Positions 8,025 through 16,130 of a stretch of DNA of 64,000 nucleotides are shown one piece after another. A program made the translations under genes and the position numbers. Below the pieces are notes generated by a model, which had not been told where the DNA came from, made no database searches, and saw nothing but the letters and a program-made list of their open reading frames with translations. The first letter of the stretch is position 1, and the number at the start of each line of letters is the position of its first letter. The stretch comes from Nocardioides sp. S-1144. GTDB taxonomy: Bacteria; Actinomycetota; Actinomycetes; Propionibacteriales; Nocardioidaceae. The DNA is taken from the NCBI RefSeq assembly GCF_005954645.2, contig NZ_CP040695.2, forward strand, positions 4,092,001-4,156,000. The letters are read 5' to 3'.

Positions 8025-9755
8025 CTAGAAGATGAAGTTGAGGACGACGACGAGACCCAGCGCGACGCCCGCGAGCGGCACGGTGCGCCGGTACCAGGGG
8101 TACCCCGCCTCGTTCTCGTCGACGAGCGTGTCCTTCGGCGTCTCGGAGTAGACCAGCCCGACGAGCTCGGACGCCGGCCGGGGCTTGGTCACCAGCGAGA
8201 TCACGACGCTGAGCACGATGTCGACGGCGAAGGCGGCGCCGGCGGCCACGAACGAGGCGCCCTGACCGCTGAGCCCGATCACCCCGAGGCTGGCGCTGCC
8301 GAAGGCGTCCTCGCTGAGGAACGCCACCGCCACCGCCGAGAGGGTGCCGGCAACCAGGCCGATCCAGGCGGCGGTCGGCGTCATCCGCTTCCAGAACATG
8401 CCGAGGATGAACGTCGCGAACAGCGGCGCGTTGAAGAACCCGAACAGCGTCTGGAGGTAGTCCATGATGTTGTCGAAGTTGGCCGCCAGCCCGGCGGTGA
8501 AGATCGCGACCACGGTGGCGCCGATGGTGGCGAGGCGCCCGACCTTCAGGTAGTAGCCGTCGCTGCGGTCCTTGACGGCGTAGGACTGCCACAGGTCGTA
8601 GCTGAAGACGGTGTTGAACGCCGAGATGTTGGCCGCCATGCCGGCCATGAACGCCGCCAGCAGGCCGGCGATCGCGATGCCGAGCAGGCCGTTCGGCAGG
8701 ACGTCGCGCATCAGGTAGAGCAGCGAGTCGTTGAACTTCACGCCGTCCCCGGACGCGCCGCCCGCCACCGTCTCGCCCGCCTTGGTCTGGACGATCTCGG
8801 CCACCGCGACGGCGGCGATCATGCCGGGCAGGATCGTGATGAAGGGGACCAGGATCTTTGGGAAGGCACCGATGATCGGGGTCTTGCGCGCCGAGGAGAT
8901 CGAGTCGGAGGCCATCGCCCGCTGCACCTCGACGAAGTTCGTCGTCCAGTAGCCGAAGGAGAGCACGAAGCCGAGGCCGAGGACGATGCCGATGACCGAC
9001 AGCACCTCGTTGTCGATGCCGGTCAGGTTGGTGCCGGGCCACGAGTTGAGCTGGGCGTCGGCGTCGGCGGCCGTCGGCGCCGCCTCGGTGATCTTGTCCT
9101 TCAGCCCGCTGTAGCCGCCGACCTGGTGCAGGCCGATCAGGGTCAGCGGCAGCAGGGCGGCCACGATCACGAAGAACTGCAGCACCTCGTTGTAGATCGC
9201 CGCGCTCAGCCCGCCGAGCGTGATGTAGGTGAGGACGACGACCGCGGCCACCACGAGGGAGATCCAGAGCTCCCACCCGAGCATCGCCTTGATGATGCTG
9301 GCGAGCAGGTAGAGGTTGATGCCGGCGATGAGCAGCTGCGCCACCGCGAAGGAGAGCGCGTTGACCAGGTGCGCCGCGGGACCGAAGCGCCGGAGCATGA
9401 ACTCCGGCACCGAGCGGACCTTCGAGCCGTAGTAGAAGGGCATCATCACCACGCCGAGGAAGAGCATGGCCGGGATCGCGCCGATCCAGAAGTAGTGCAG
9501 CGTCGGCAGCCCGAACTCCGCGCCGTTGGCCGACATGCCCATGATCTCGACCGCGCCGAGGTTGGCCGAGACGAAGGCCAGGCCGGTCACCCAGGCCGGC
9601 AGCGACCTCCCGGACAGGAAGAAGTCGACCGAGTCGGAGACCTGACGGCGCGCCATCACCCCGATCCCGAGCACGAACGCGAAGTAGATGCCGACGATCA
9701 GGTAGTCGACGAAGTTCGCGTCGATGATCGTGGCCATCGGCAGCACCGAGGACAT
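8025..9755 (-). CDS. sodium:solute symporter (SSS family)
   Basis: The 576-residue integral membrane protein matches the SSS/SGLT fold. It has about 13-14 hydrophobic segments, an early SGRSLPAWVTG segment, and the NLGAVEIMGMSANGA region following TM2. It should import a sugar, organic acid or similar solute with sodium; the substrate cannot be assigned. It is the first gene of a two-gene operon with the 93-residue membrane protein. Its upstream region faces the palindromic operator cluster at 9862-9923, so it could share control with the divergent RHH operon. Confidence 0.9.
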   Translation of the reverse strand: MSSVLPMATIIDANFVDYLIVGIYFAFVLGIGVMARRQVSDSVDFFLSGRSLPAWVTGLAFVSANLGAVEIMGMSANGAEFGLPTLHYFWIGAIPAMLFLGVVMMPFYYGSKVRSVPEFMLRRFGPAAHLVNALSFAVAQLLIAGINLYLLASIIKAMLGWELWISLVVAAVVVLTYITLGGLSAAIYNEVLQFFVIVAALLPLTLIGLHQVGGYSGLKDKITEAAPTAADADAQLNSWPGTNLTGIDNEVLSVIGIVLGLGFVLSFGYWTTNFVEVQRAMASDSISSARKTPIIGAFPKILVPFITILPGMIAAVAVAEIVQTKAGETVAGGASGDGVKFNDSLLYLMRDVLPNGLLGIAIAGLLAAFMAGMAANISAFNTVFSYDLWQSYAVKDRSDGYYLKVGRLATIGATVVAIFTAGLAANFDNIMDYLQTLFGFFNAPLFATFILGMFWKRMTPTAAWIGLVAGTLSAVAVAFLSEDAFGSASLGVIGLSGQGASFVAAGAAFAVDIVLSVVISLVTKPRPASELVGLVYSETPKDTLVDENEAGYPWYRRTVPLAGVALGLVVVLNFIF

Positions 9756-9861
9756 GTGGGTTCCCTCCCGGGGGGTCAGCAGAGCCTTCCGAACCTAGGA
9801 CCGCCCGGCCGTGACGGCCTTCACCCCTACGGACGGGCGGAACCACCCGGCTGACACCACC

Positions 9862-9923
9862 TGACATCATCTGATGTCACTGTGACGTCAGAATGGGTTG
9901 ACATGACATCACCGGCGATGTCA
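9862..9923. promoter_or_regulatory. cluster of TGACATC dyads, candidate operator
   Basis: Three palindromes lie between the divergent symporter and RHH regulator genes. TGACATCA-TC-TGATGTCA is at 9862-9879, TGACGTCA at 9883-9890, and TGACATC-N6-GATGTCA at 9904-9923. A TTGACA hexamer (9898-9903) overlaps the last one. The RHH start codon at 9935 follows within 12 bp, so its transcript may be nearly leaderless. The layout fits autorepression by the RHH protein. Confidence 0.6.
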
Positions 9924-9934
9924 GAGTGGTGCGC

Positions 9935-10510
9935 ATGGACATCACCCCCTACGTCGACCACCTCCGGCGCGACCTGCTGGCCGCGGCCGAGGGGGCCGGC
10001 GACGAGCTGCGCAACGCCGCCGAGCGGCTCAGCTTCGCGCTCGACCCCGCCGCCCGACTCGCGCTGATGGAGGCGATCAGCCAGGCCTGCGCCGAGATCA
10101 CCGCCGAGATGCCGGCCGGCGGCGTCGACGTCCGGCTCGACGGCCGCGACCTCGCCTTCGTCGTCGACAGCGCCGCCGCCCAGCACCTCGCGGGCCCGCC
10201 CGCGCCGCCGGCACCGCCCACGCCGCCGCTGCCGCCGGCCCCGCCCGAGGAGGCCGAGGACGGCGGGATGGCGCGGATCACCCTGCGCCTGCCCGAGTCG
10301 GTCAAGGCTCGCGCCGAGGACGCCGCCGCCGGCGCCGGGCAGTCGCTCAACACGTGGCTGGTCAACGTCATCCGGTCCGCCACCCGGGGCCAGGGCGACG
10401 CCGCGATCAACGTCGACATCGACCTGTCGAGCCTGCCGTTCTTCGGCGGCGACGGCTTCCCCAACACCCGCGGCAACCGTGGGTCCAAGCGGATGAACGG
10501 CTGGGTCTGA
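9935..10510 (+). CDS. RHH-type (HicB-like) DNA-binding regulator
   Basis: This 191-residue protein has an alpha-helical N-terminal domain, a proline-rich linker (residues ~88-105) and a C-terminal ribbon-helix-helix domain from about residue 112 (MARITLRLPESVKARAED, then SLNTWLVNVI). The C-terminal part is of the type often annotated as HicB-like antitoxin, but no toxin gene is adjacent. ATG 9935 is preferred over two GTG codons just upstream. It probably binds the palindromes immediately in front of it and controls the downstream DUF4097 gene, which begins about 110 bp later. Confidence 0.75.
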   Translation: MDITPYVDHLRRDLLAAAEGAGDELRNAAERLSFALDPAARLALMEAISQACAEITAEMPAGGVDVRLDGRDLAFVVDSAAAQHLAGPPAPPAPPTPPLPPAPPEEAEDGGMARITLRLPESVKARAEDAAAGAGQSLNTWLVNVIRSATRGQGDAAINVDIDLSSLPFFGGDGFPNTRGNRGSKRMNGWV

Positions 10511-10619
10511 CCACTCGGTAGCACCCCGCCCAGCAGCACCCCGGGACCGGCAGCAGGCCGGCCCCGTGGACGAGCACACCCTCCACCACCCGAGCACGAC
10601 CAGCCAGGGAGCAGCCACC

Positions 10620-11444
10620 ATGAGCGAGCACCAGTTCGAGACCCACCAGCCCGTCGAGGTCTACGTCGAGATCGGCAAGGGCGCGGTCGAGGTCCACGCC
10701 ACCGACACCGTCGAGACCCGGGTCACCCTCGACGGCCCCGACGCCGCCGAGACCCTCGTCGAGCTCGACGGCGACCGCCTGCGGATCATCGCCCCCCGCC
10801 AGCGCGGCGGGTTCCTCGGCGGCGAGCGCCGGCTCGACGTCGTCGTCACCGTCCCCGACGGCAGCGGCGTCGTCACCAAGCTCGGCAGCGCCGACCTGCA
10901 CGTCACCGGCACCATCGGCACCTGCCACCTGCGGTCGGGCTCCGGCGACGTGCGCGTCCAGGACGTCGCCGGCGCGGGCCTGGTGGAGACCGGCTCGGGC
11001 GACATCACCCTGGTCTCGGTCACCGGGTCGCTGCGCGTCAAGAGCGGCTCCGGCGACGTCACGATCGGCACCGCGGGCAGCGACGCCGCGGTCTCGACCG
11101 GCTCGGGCGACGTCCAGATCCGCGAGTCGAACGGCGCCACGGCCGTCAAGACCGGCTCCGGCGACCTCCACATCGGCCAGGCCCGCACCGACGTCGGCCT
11201 CACGACCGGCTCCGGCGACCTCCAGATCGCCTCGGTCAGCGCCGGCCGGGTGCAGGTCAAGGGCGCCTCGGGCGACGTCCGCGTCGGCATCCCCGCCGGC
11301 GTCCCGGTGTGGACCGACGTCTCCACCGTCACCGGGCGCATCCACTCCACGCTCGAGGGCGCCGGCCAGCCCGAGGACGGCGCCGACTACGTCGAGCTGC
11401 GGGCCAAGACGGTCAGCGGCGACATCGTCCTCACCCAGCTCTGA
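10620..11444 (+). CDS. DUF4097 beta-repeat protein
   Basis: A 274-residue protein dominated by a repeating beta-strand pattern in which TGSGD or SGSGD recurs about every 18-20 residues. This is typical of DUF4097 (putative adhesin/bactofilin-like beta-helix). There is no signal peptide, so it is expected to be cytoplasmic or peripherally bound. ATG 10620 is preceded by AGGGAG at good spacing and is preferred to the in-frame-looking upstream GTG. It is the middle gene of the RHH/DUF4097/59-residue operon. The molecular role of the family is not established. Confidence 0.8.
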   Translation: MSEHQFETHQPVEVYVEIGKGAVEVHATDTVETRVTLDGPDAAETLVELDGDRLRIIAPRQRGGFLGGERRLDVVVTVPDGSGVVTKLGSADLHVTGTIGTCHLRSGSGDVRVQDVAGAGLVETGSGDITLVSVTGSLRVKSGSGDVTIGTAGSDAAVSTGSGDVQIRESNGATAVKTGSGDLHIGQARTDVGLTTGSGDLQIASVSAGRVQVKGASGDVRVGIPAGVPVWTDVSTVTGRIHSTLEGAGQPEDGADYVELRAKTVSGDIVLTQL

Positions 11445-11517
11445 GCCCGTCCCCGTCCCCCGTCCACGTCACCCACGAACCGGCCGCGCACCCGTCCCGG
11501 CCACGAGGAGCACCGCC

Positions 11518-11697
11518 ATGAACAACGCCACCCAGCTGCTCGACTACGAGCTGCGCCGCAACCACTCCGCCGTCCTCGCGACCGGGCTCACCGGCCAGGA
11601 CCGGGCCCGCACCGACCTCCTCAGCGCCCGCCGCCAGACCCGGCGCCGCCGGATGGCCCAGCGCGTGCGCGCCGTCGCCGACCGCCTCGACGCCTGA
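11518..11697 (+). CDS. 59-residue basic protein of the DUF4097 operon
   Basis: A short frame starting at ATG 11518 behind a strong ACGAGGAG ribosome-binding site, 73 bp after the DUF4097 stop. It encodes an arginine-rich, helical protein (MNNATQLLDYELRRNH at the N-terminus, RRQTRRRRMAQRVR near residue 42). Similar Arg-rich short proteins occur behind DUF4097 genes in actinobacteria, as far as I recall. Function unknown; nucleic acid or membrane binding is possible. Confidence 0.65.
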   Translation: MNNATQLLDYELRRNHSAVLATGLTGQDRARTDLLSARRQTRRRRMAQRVRAVADRLDA

Positions 11698-11709
11698 GTC
11701 CTCCCGGCG

Positions 11710-12651
11710 TCAGGACCGCATCGCGACGCCGTGGCGCCAGTAGCCCATGAAGGCCACCTGGTGGCGGTCGATGCCGAGGTCCTTGACCAGCGCGCGGCGC
11801 AGCCCGGTGACGATCTTCGACTCGCCGGCGATCCAGGCGTAGAGCCCGTCCCAGTCGTGACCGACGGGACCCGCGTGCTCGGCGACGTCCTCGCCGGACG
11901 ACGAGTGCGTGGGGGTCTCCCACAGGTCGGGGTCGACCTCGTCGTCGGACACGTCGAGGTCGACCGGGCCGGCGCCGAGGTAGCCCAGCACGGCGACGTC
12001 CAGGGCCTCGCCGCGCGGCGCGCCGTCACGGGGCACCCAGTGCACGCTGATGCCGGGCGGGTGCTGCAGCGTCAGGACGTCGTCGCTGAACGGCACCTCC
12101 AGGAACGCGGCGCCCTGCGCGCCGACGTCGAGCTGCTCGAGGATCGCCGCGATCGCCGGGACGGCGGTCTCGTCGCCGACCAGGAGCAGCCGGCTGGCGT
12201 CCCCGGGCACGAACTCGATGCCGCCGTAGAGGTACCCGCGGCGCGGCGCCATCAGCACCAGCCGGTCACCGACGCGGGCGCGCGCACCCCAGGTGCCGCC
12301 GGGACCGCAGTCGCCGTCGTGGACGATGAAGTCGACGACCAGCCGGGTGTCGACGCCCTCGCCGCGCACCTCGCGGACCGTGTAGGTGCGCATGTGGCCA
12401 CGCTCCGAGAGCGGCTTGGTCATCCAGGTCGCGTACCAGGAGTCGTCGGCCCCGGCGAAGGACGGCAGCGGGTGGTCGCCGTCGGCGAAGATCAGCTTGA
12501 CCCGCTGGTCGTAGGAGCGGTCGTTCCGGTCGAGCTCGGCGAGCGCCGGCGACCCGAGCTCGACGCGCACGAAGCTCGGCGACACCCGCTCGACCGACAC
12601 GCACTCCACCTCCTCGATCAGCATCGGGAGATCGGTGGTGGTGGTAGTCAT
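11710..12651 (-). CDS. siderophore-interacting protein (FAD-binding)
   Basis: This 313-residue SIP/ViuB-like flavoprotein reduces ferric siderophores in the cytoplasm to release iron. The FAD-binding motif RTYTVR lies near residue 80, the NAD(P)H domain (LLLVGDETAVPAI) near residue 160, and the C-terminal AGESKIVTGLRR segment and final GYWRHG match the family. ATG 12651 (MTTTTTDLP) is preferred; the open frame extends 13 codons further but into the likely operator. A candidate iron box lies directly upstream. Confidence 0.92.
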   Translation of the reverse strand: MTTTTTDLPMLIEEVECVSVERVSPSFVRVELGSPALAELDRNDRSYDQRVKLIFADGDHPLPSFAGADDSWYATWMTKPLSERGHMRTYTVREVRGEGVDTRLVVDFIVHDGDCGPGGTWGARARVGDRLVLMAPRRGYLYGGIEFVPGDASRLLLVGDETAVPAIAAILEQLDVGAQGAAFLEVPFSDDVLTLQHPPGISVHWVPRDGAPRGEALDVAVLGYLGAGPVDLDVSDDEVDPDLWETPTHSSSGEDVAEHAGPVGHDWDGLYAWIAGESKIVTGLRRALVKDLGIDRHQVAFMGYWRHGVAMRS

Positions 12652-12670
12652 GGTGGCCTCTCGAGTCAGG

Positions 12671-12694
12671 TTGACCTTACTTAGGGTCACCTTA
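12671..12694 (-). promoter_or_regulatory. candidate DtxR/IdeR iron box
   Basis: The bases upstream of the siderophore-interacting protein gene contain TTAGGGTCACCTTA (12681-12694) with AGGTTGACCTTA just before it. Both are degenerate matches to the actinobacterial iron-box half-sites TTAGGTTA/TAACCTAA. Position and gene function support iron repression; the match itself is imperfect. Confidence 0.45.
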
Positions 12695-12711
12695 TCCGGA
12701 GCCGCCGGGAT

Positions 12712-12793
12712 TTCCCCGGTCGGCCGGGGATCCCTGAACTTGGGGGGCGATATCCCGGCCCCCCAGTTCAGACTTCCCCGGTCGACCGGGGAA
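12712..12793. repeat. three consecutive palindromes between dcd and the SIP gene
   Basis: Two near-identical short palindromes flank a larger one. The first is TCCCCGG-TCGG-CCGGGGA (12713-12730) and the last a perfect 20-bp palindrome TTCCCCGGTC/GACCGGGGAA (12774-12793). Between them CTGAACTTGGGGGGC (12734-12748) pairs with GCCCCCCAGTTCAG (12758-12771). It lies downstream of dcd and may end its transcript, but there is no T-tract and the symmetry is more elaborate than a simple terminator. Confidence 0.65.
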
Positions 12794-12817
12794 ATCCCGG
12801 ACGCCGGCCGACCCGGC

Positions 12818-13393
12818 TCAGATCGGCGTGCGGTGGAAGCTCTGGAACGACCGGGACGGCGTCGGGCCGCGCTGGCCCTGGTAGCGCGAGCCGTACTTCT
12901 CCGAGCCGTAGGGGTGCTCGGAGGGCGAGCTGAGCCGGAAGAAGCAGAACTGGCCGATCTTCATGCCGGGGTAGAGCTTGATCGGGAGGGTCGCCACGTT
13001 CGCGAGCTCGAGGGTCACGTGCCCGGAGAAGCCGGGGTCGACGAAGCCGGCGGTCGCGTGGGTGAGCAGGCCGAGCCGGCCGAGCGACGACTTGCCCTCC
13101 ACCCGGGCGGCGATGTCGTCGGGCAGCGACACGACCTCGTAGGTCGAGCCGAGCACGAACTCGCCGGGGTGCAGGATGAACGGCTCGTCGCCCTGGGGCT
13201 CGACCACCCGGGTCAGGTCGGACTGGTCGGCGGCCGGGTCGATGTGGGGGTAGCGGTGGTTCTCGAAGACCCGGAAGTAGCGGTCGAGGCGCACGTCGAC
13301 CGAGGACGGCTGCACCATCCCGGGGTCCCAGGGGTCGAGGCCGACCCGGCCCGCGTCGATCTCGGCCATGATGTCGCGATCTGACAGCAGCAC
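12818..13393 (-). CDS. dcd: dCTP deaminase
   Basis: A 191-residue enzyme that deaminates dCTP to supply dUTP/dUMP for thymidylate synthesis. Conserved blocks are QPSSVDVRL (~28-36), the nucleotide-binding GKSSLGRLGL (~100-109) and the catalytic DPGFSGHVTLEL with its glutamate (~119-130). The C-terminal YQGQRGPTPSR segment is typical of the actinobacterial enzymes. The mycobacterial homologue also hydrolyses dUTP; whether this one does cannot be decided here. Length is normal. Confidence 0.96.
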   Translation of the reverse strand: MLLSDRDIMAEIDAGRVGLDPWDPGMVQPSSVDVRLDRYFRVFENHRYPHIDPAADQSDLTRVVEPQGDEPFILHPGEFVLGSTYEVVSLPDDIAARVEGKSSLGRLGLLTHATAGFVDPGFSGHVTLELANVATLPIKLYPGMKIGQFCFFRLSSPSEHPYGSEKYGSRYQGQRGPTPSRSFQSFHRTPI

Positions 13394-13443
13394 GCTGGCA
13401 CCCTACCGTCGGCGCGCCCGGGCCGGCCGAGCACAATCGCCGG

Positions 13444-14223
13444 GTGAGCACGCACCCCTACCGCCGCTACGTCGCGCTCGGCGACTCCTTCACCGAGGGC
13501 GTCGGCGACCTGCACCCGGGCCGGCCGAACGGCGTCCGCGGCTGGGCCGACCGGGTGGCCGAGGTGCTGGGGCACGACGAGCCCGCGTTCGGCTACGCCA
13601 ACCTCGCCATCCGCGGGCGCAAGCTGCGCGCGATCATCGCCGAGCAGGTCGGCCCCGCCGTGGACCTCGAGCCCGACCTGGTCACCATCTACGCCGGCGG
13701 CAACGACATCCTGCGGCCCCAGGTCGACCTCGACGCCCTCGTCGCCGACTACGACGCCGCCCTCGGCCGGCTCGCCGCGACCGGCGCCCGCCTGCTCGTG
13801 TGGACGGCGTTCGACCCGGGTGGGTCGGCCACGTTCAAGTTGCTCCGCGGCCGGTTCGCGCTCTACAACGAGCTGGTGCGCGAGAGCGCCGACCGGCACG
13901 GCGCGAGCATCGTCGACTTCTGGCGGATGCGCGAGTACCGCGACTGGGGCCTCTGGGACCCCGACCGGCTGCACATGGGACCGGCCGGCCACCAGCGGAT
14001 GGCGACCGCCGTCCTCGACGTGCTCGGGGTGCCGCACGAGCTCGCGCCGCTGGCCCCGACCCCGCTGGCGACGTCGGACCGCCGCGCCGACGTGCTGCGC
14101 CAGAACGCCGTCTGGGTGCGCACCTCGGCCGCGCCGTGGGTCCACCGCCGGCTGACCGGGCGCTCCTCGGGCGACGGCCTCGCGCCCCGCCACGGCACGT
14201 TCTCCCGACCTGTCGCCGACTGA
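13444..14223 (+). CDS. SGNH/GDSL-family hydrolase
   Basis: A 259-residue SGNH-fold esterase/lipase-like protein without signal peptide. Block I is GDSFTEG with the nucleophile serine (~residue 14), block III is GGND (~82-85), and block V DRLHMGPAGH (~173-182) supplies the Asp and His of the triad. It starts with GTG 13444, 50 bp from the divergent dcd start. Cytosolic members act on acyl or acetyl esters; the substrate is unknown. Confidence 0.88.
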   Translation: MSTHPYRRYVALGDSFTEGVGDLHPGRPNGVRGWADRVAEVLGHDEPAFGYANLAIRGRKLRAIIAEQVGPAVDLEPDLVTIYAGGNDILRPQVDLDALVADYDAALGRLAATGARLLVWTAFDPGGSATFKLLRGRFALYNELVRESADRHGASIVDFWRMREYRDWGLWDPDRLHMGPAGHQRMATAVLDVLGVPHELAPLAPTPLATSDRRADVLRQNAVWVRTSAAPWVHRRLTGRSSGDGLAPRHGTFSRPVAD

Positions 14224-14260
14224 CCCGACCGGGGTGGGCTAGCATCGTCGCCGCAGCAGT

Positions 14261-14333
14261 GCGGATGTAGCTCAGTTGGTAGAGCGCGACCTTCCCAAGG
14301 TCGATGTCGCGAGTTCGAGTCTCGTCATCCGCT
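14261..14333 (+). tRNA. tRNA-Gly (anticodon CCC)
   Basis: A complete cloverleaf: acceptor GCGGATG/CATCCGC, D-arm GCTC-AGTTGGTA-GAGC, anticodon stem CGACC/GGTCG around loop TTCCCAA, and T-arm GCGAG-TTCGAGT-CTCGT. The discriminator base is T, as in bacterial glycine tRNAs. Anticodon CCC reads GGG. No CCA is encoded. A hairpin follows at once. Confidence 0.95.
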
Positions 14334-14336
14334 CGA

Positions 14337-14382
14337 GATCGCCGACACCTCGTGAGGAACGAACGAGGTGTCGCGGGCGATC
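14337..14382. terminator. long hairpin after the tRNA, likely terminator
   Basis: Paired arms GATCGCC (14337-14343) + GACACCTCG (14344-14352) and CGAGGTGTC (14364-14372) + GGCGATC (14376-14382) enclose an 11-base loop. It begins 4 bp after the tRNA-Gly. There is no T-tract, as is usual in such GC-rich genomes. Confidence 0.6.
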
Positions 14383-14519
14383 GAAGGTCGAGCAAGCGAC
14401 GCGCCCGAGGAACGAGGGCGCACAAGCGTGCCGAGACCCCCGCAGCCGGTCCGGGGAGAGCAACGGGGCCGCTCGTACCTGACGGTCGTCGGCCGCGACG
14501 GCCGACGTAGCCTCGACCC

Positions 14520-15176
14520 GTGCAGTTCCAAGGCTTCCCCGTCGCCGCGCTCGACTTCTACGACGACCTCGAGATGGACAACACCAAGTCCTTCTGGGAG
14601 GCCCACAAGGAGGTCTACGACGAGTCGGTGAAGAAGCCGTTCGCGGCTCTGTCGGCGGCGCTCGAGCCCGAGTTCGGGGCGGTGAAGATCTTCCGGCCCT
14701 ACCGCGACGTCCGGTTCGCGAAGGACAAGACGCCGTACAAGACCCACCAGGGCGCGTTCGTCGCGGCCGGCCCGTCGATGGGCTGGTACGTCGAGCTGTC
14801 GCCGCGGGGCGTGCGCGTCGGCGCCGGCTTCTACGAGGCCAGCGGCGCCCGGCTGGGCGCGATCCGCGCCGCCGTCGCCGACGACAGGACCGGCCCGGCC
14901 CTGCGGCGCGTCGTCTCGAAGCTGGAGCGGTCCGGGTTCGAGCTCGGCGGCGACCGGCTCAAGACGACCCCGCGCGGCTTCGACGCCGACCACCCCCGCA
15001 TCGACCTGCTGCGGCACCGGCAGATCATCCTCGGCCGGCCGTACGGGTTCGAGAAGGTCATCCACACCCCGGCGGTCCTCACGCTGATCCGCGACGACTG
15101 GCGCGCTCTGAAGCCCCTGGTGACCTGGCTCCAGCGCGCGGTCGCCGGCGTGCCCGAGGACCTCCGGGTCCGCTAG
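14520..15176 (+). CDS. DUF2461 / TIGR02453 family protein
   Basis: A 218-residue protein of the DUF2461 family. Markers are the N-terminal DFYDDLEMDNTKSFWEAHK segment, RPYRDVRFAKDKTPYKTHQGA (~61-81) and the GFYEASG strand. Members are widespread and uncharacterised; no catalytic motif can be proposed. It starts at GTG 14520 after about 140 bp of non-coding sequence following the tRNA hairpin and appears monocistronic. Confidence 0.85.
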   Translation: MQFQGFPVAALDFYDDLEMDNTKSFWEAHKEVYDESVKKPFAALSAALEPEFGAVKIFRPYRDVRFAKDKTPYKTHQGAFVAAGPSMGWYVELSPRGVRVGAGFYEASGARLGAIRAAVADDRTGPALRRVVSKLERSGFELGGDRLKTTPRGFDADHPRIDLLRHRQIILGRPYGFEKVIHTPAVLTLIRDDWRALKPLVTWLQRAVAGVPEDLRVR

Positions 15177-15269
15177 GACGCCGCCCCGTCGCGACCCCGC
15201 CCACCGGGTGCCGCGCGGACGACGTCCCGCGTTCACCTGCCGGCCACGACGGCGGGGGACGCTGCGCCC

Positions 15270-16055
15270 ATGCCCCGCAAGCGTCAGGCGTTCGTCCACG
15301 TCGGCCTGGACGACGGGTCCGGCGACGTCGTCGGCACCGCGCTGGACTCCCACGCGCACGCGCTGCTCGATCTCGGCGTGCGTCGTCCGGCCGAGCCGGC
15401 CGAGGGCGACGGCACCTGGGCGGGCCTGCGCCGCGACGCCGGTCGCGGCCGGGACACCGTCGTCCTGAGCCGGCCGCTGCTCGCCGCCGCGCCCCCGGAC
15501 CGCGCCCGGACCCTCGTCGCCGCGCTCGACGCCTTCGACGTGCACGTGGTGGTGACCGCCCGCGCCCCCGACGCCTGGACCATCCCCGGCGACCCCGGTC
15601 GCGACCTCGCGTCGGTCCTGGACCGCTGGGCGGCGGCCGTGCCCGACCCCGGCCGGCTGCACGTCATCGTCGGGTCCGACGGCGCCGGCACCTGGCGCTC
15701 GTTCGGCCGTGTCGTCGGGTTCGGGACGGCGTCGCTGCGGGTCGGTCCGGAGACTCCCTCGGTCACGTCGGGTCAGGACGTCGTCCCCGCGGCCCGGGCG
15801 GCCGACCTGCGCCGGCTCGCCGGCACGTGGGCCGACCTGCTGGCCTCCTCGCCGTACGACGTCGTCGGCGACCTCGCCGCCCTCGAGCCCGACCTCCGGT
15901 GCGCCGACTCCGTCGACGACCTCACCGCCGCCCTCGACCTCGCCCGCCACGAGGTCGAGCTGCTCCGCCGTCGCGCCGACGACCTCGAGCGGCAGCTGGC
16001 GAAGTCGGAGAAGAAGAAGCGCAAGCTGAAGCGCCGCCTCTCCGAGGTGGCGTAA
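15270..16055 (+). CDS. sulfotransferase-like protein lacking the PAPS-binding loop
   Basis: A 261-residue protein. From memory it follows the pattern of actinobacterial sulfotransferase-fold proteins: an N-terminal HVGL strand, VVLSRPLLAA (~65), HVVVTARAPDAW (~93-104) and RLHVIV (~130). The usual PKTGTT phosphosulfate loop after HVGL is replaced by DDGSGDV, so normal PAPS binding is unlikely. The C-terminal 45 residues form a heptad-like helix ending in a very basic KKKRKLKRRL stretch. It may be a degenerate, non-catalytic relative; the assignment is tentative. Confidence 0.5.
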   Translation: MPRKRQAFVHVGLDDGSGDVVGTALDSHAHALLDLGVRRPAEPAEGDGTWAGLRRDAGRGRDTVVLSRPLLAAAPPDRARTLVAALDAFDVHVVVTARAPDAWTIPGDPGRDLASVLDRWAAAVPDPGRLHVIVGSDGAGTWRSFGRVVGFGTASLRVGPETPSVTSGQDVVPAARAADLRRLAGTWADLLASSPYDVVGDLAALEPDLRCADSVDDLTAALDLARHEVELLRRRADDLERQLAKSEKKKRKLKRRLSEVA

Positions 16056-16130
16056 CCCGGAGGCTGAGCAAGCGAGCGCCAGCGAGCGCCGACGAAGCCC
16101 CCGGCCCCGCCACGCCGACCGCAGCCAGCG

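Noticed and set aside
9935..10510. Toxin-antitoxin system for the HicB-like RHH protein
   Set aside because: No HicA-type toxin or other small toxin gene is adjacent; DUF4097 is not a toxin.
14383..14519. Gene between tRNA-Gly and DUF2461
   Set aside because: Short frames here have no start signal; the GAGGAACGAG/GAGCAAGCGA-type repeats, similar to the sequence near 16062-16110, look like decayed intergenic repeat.
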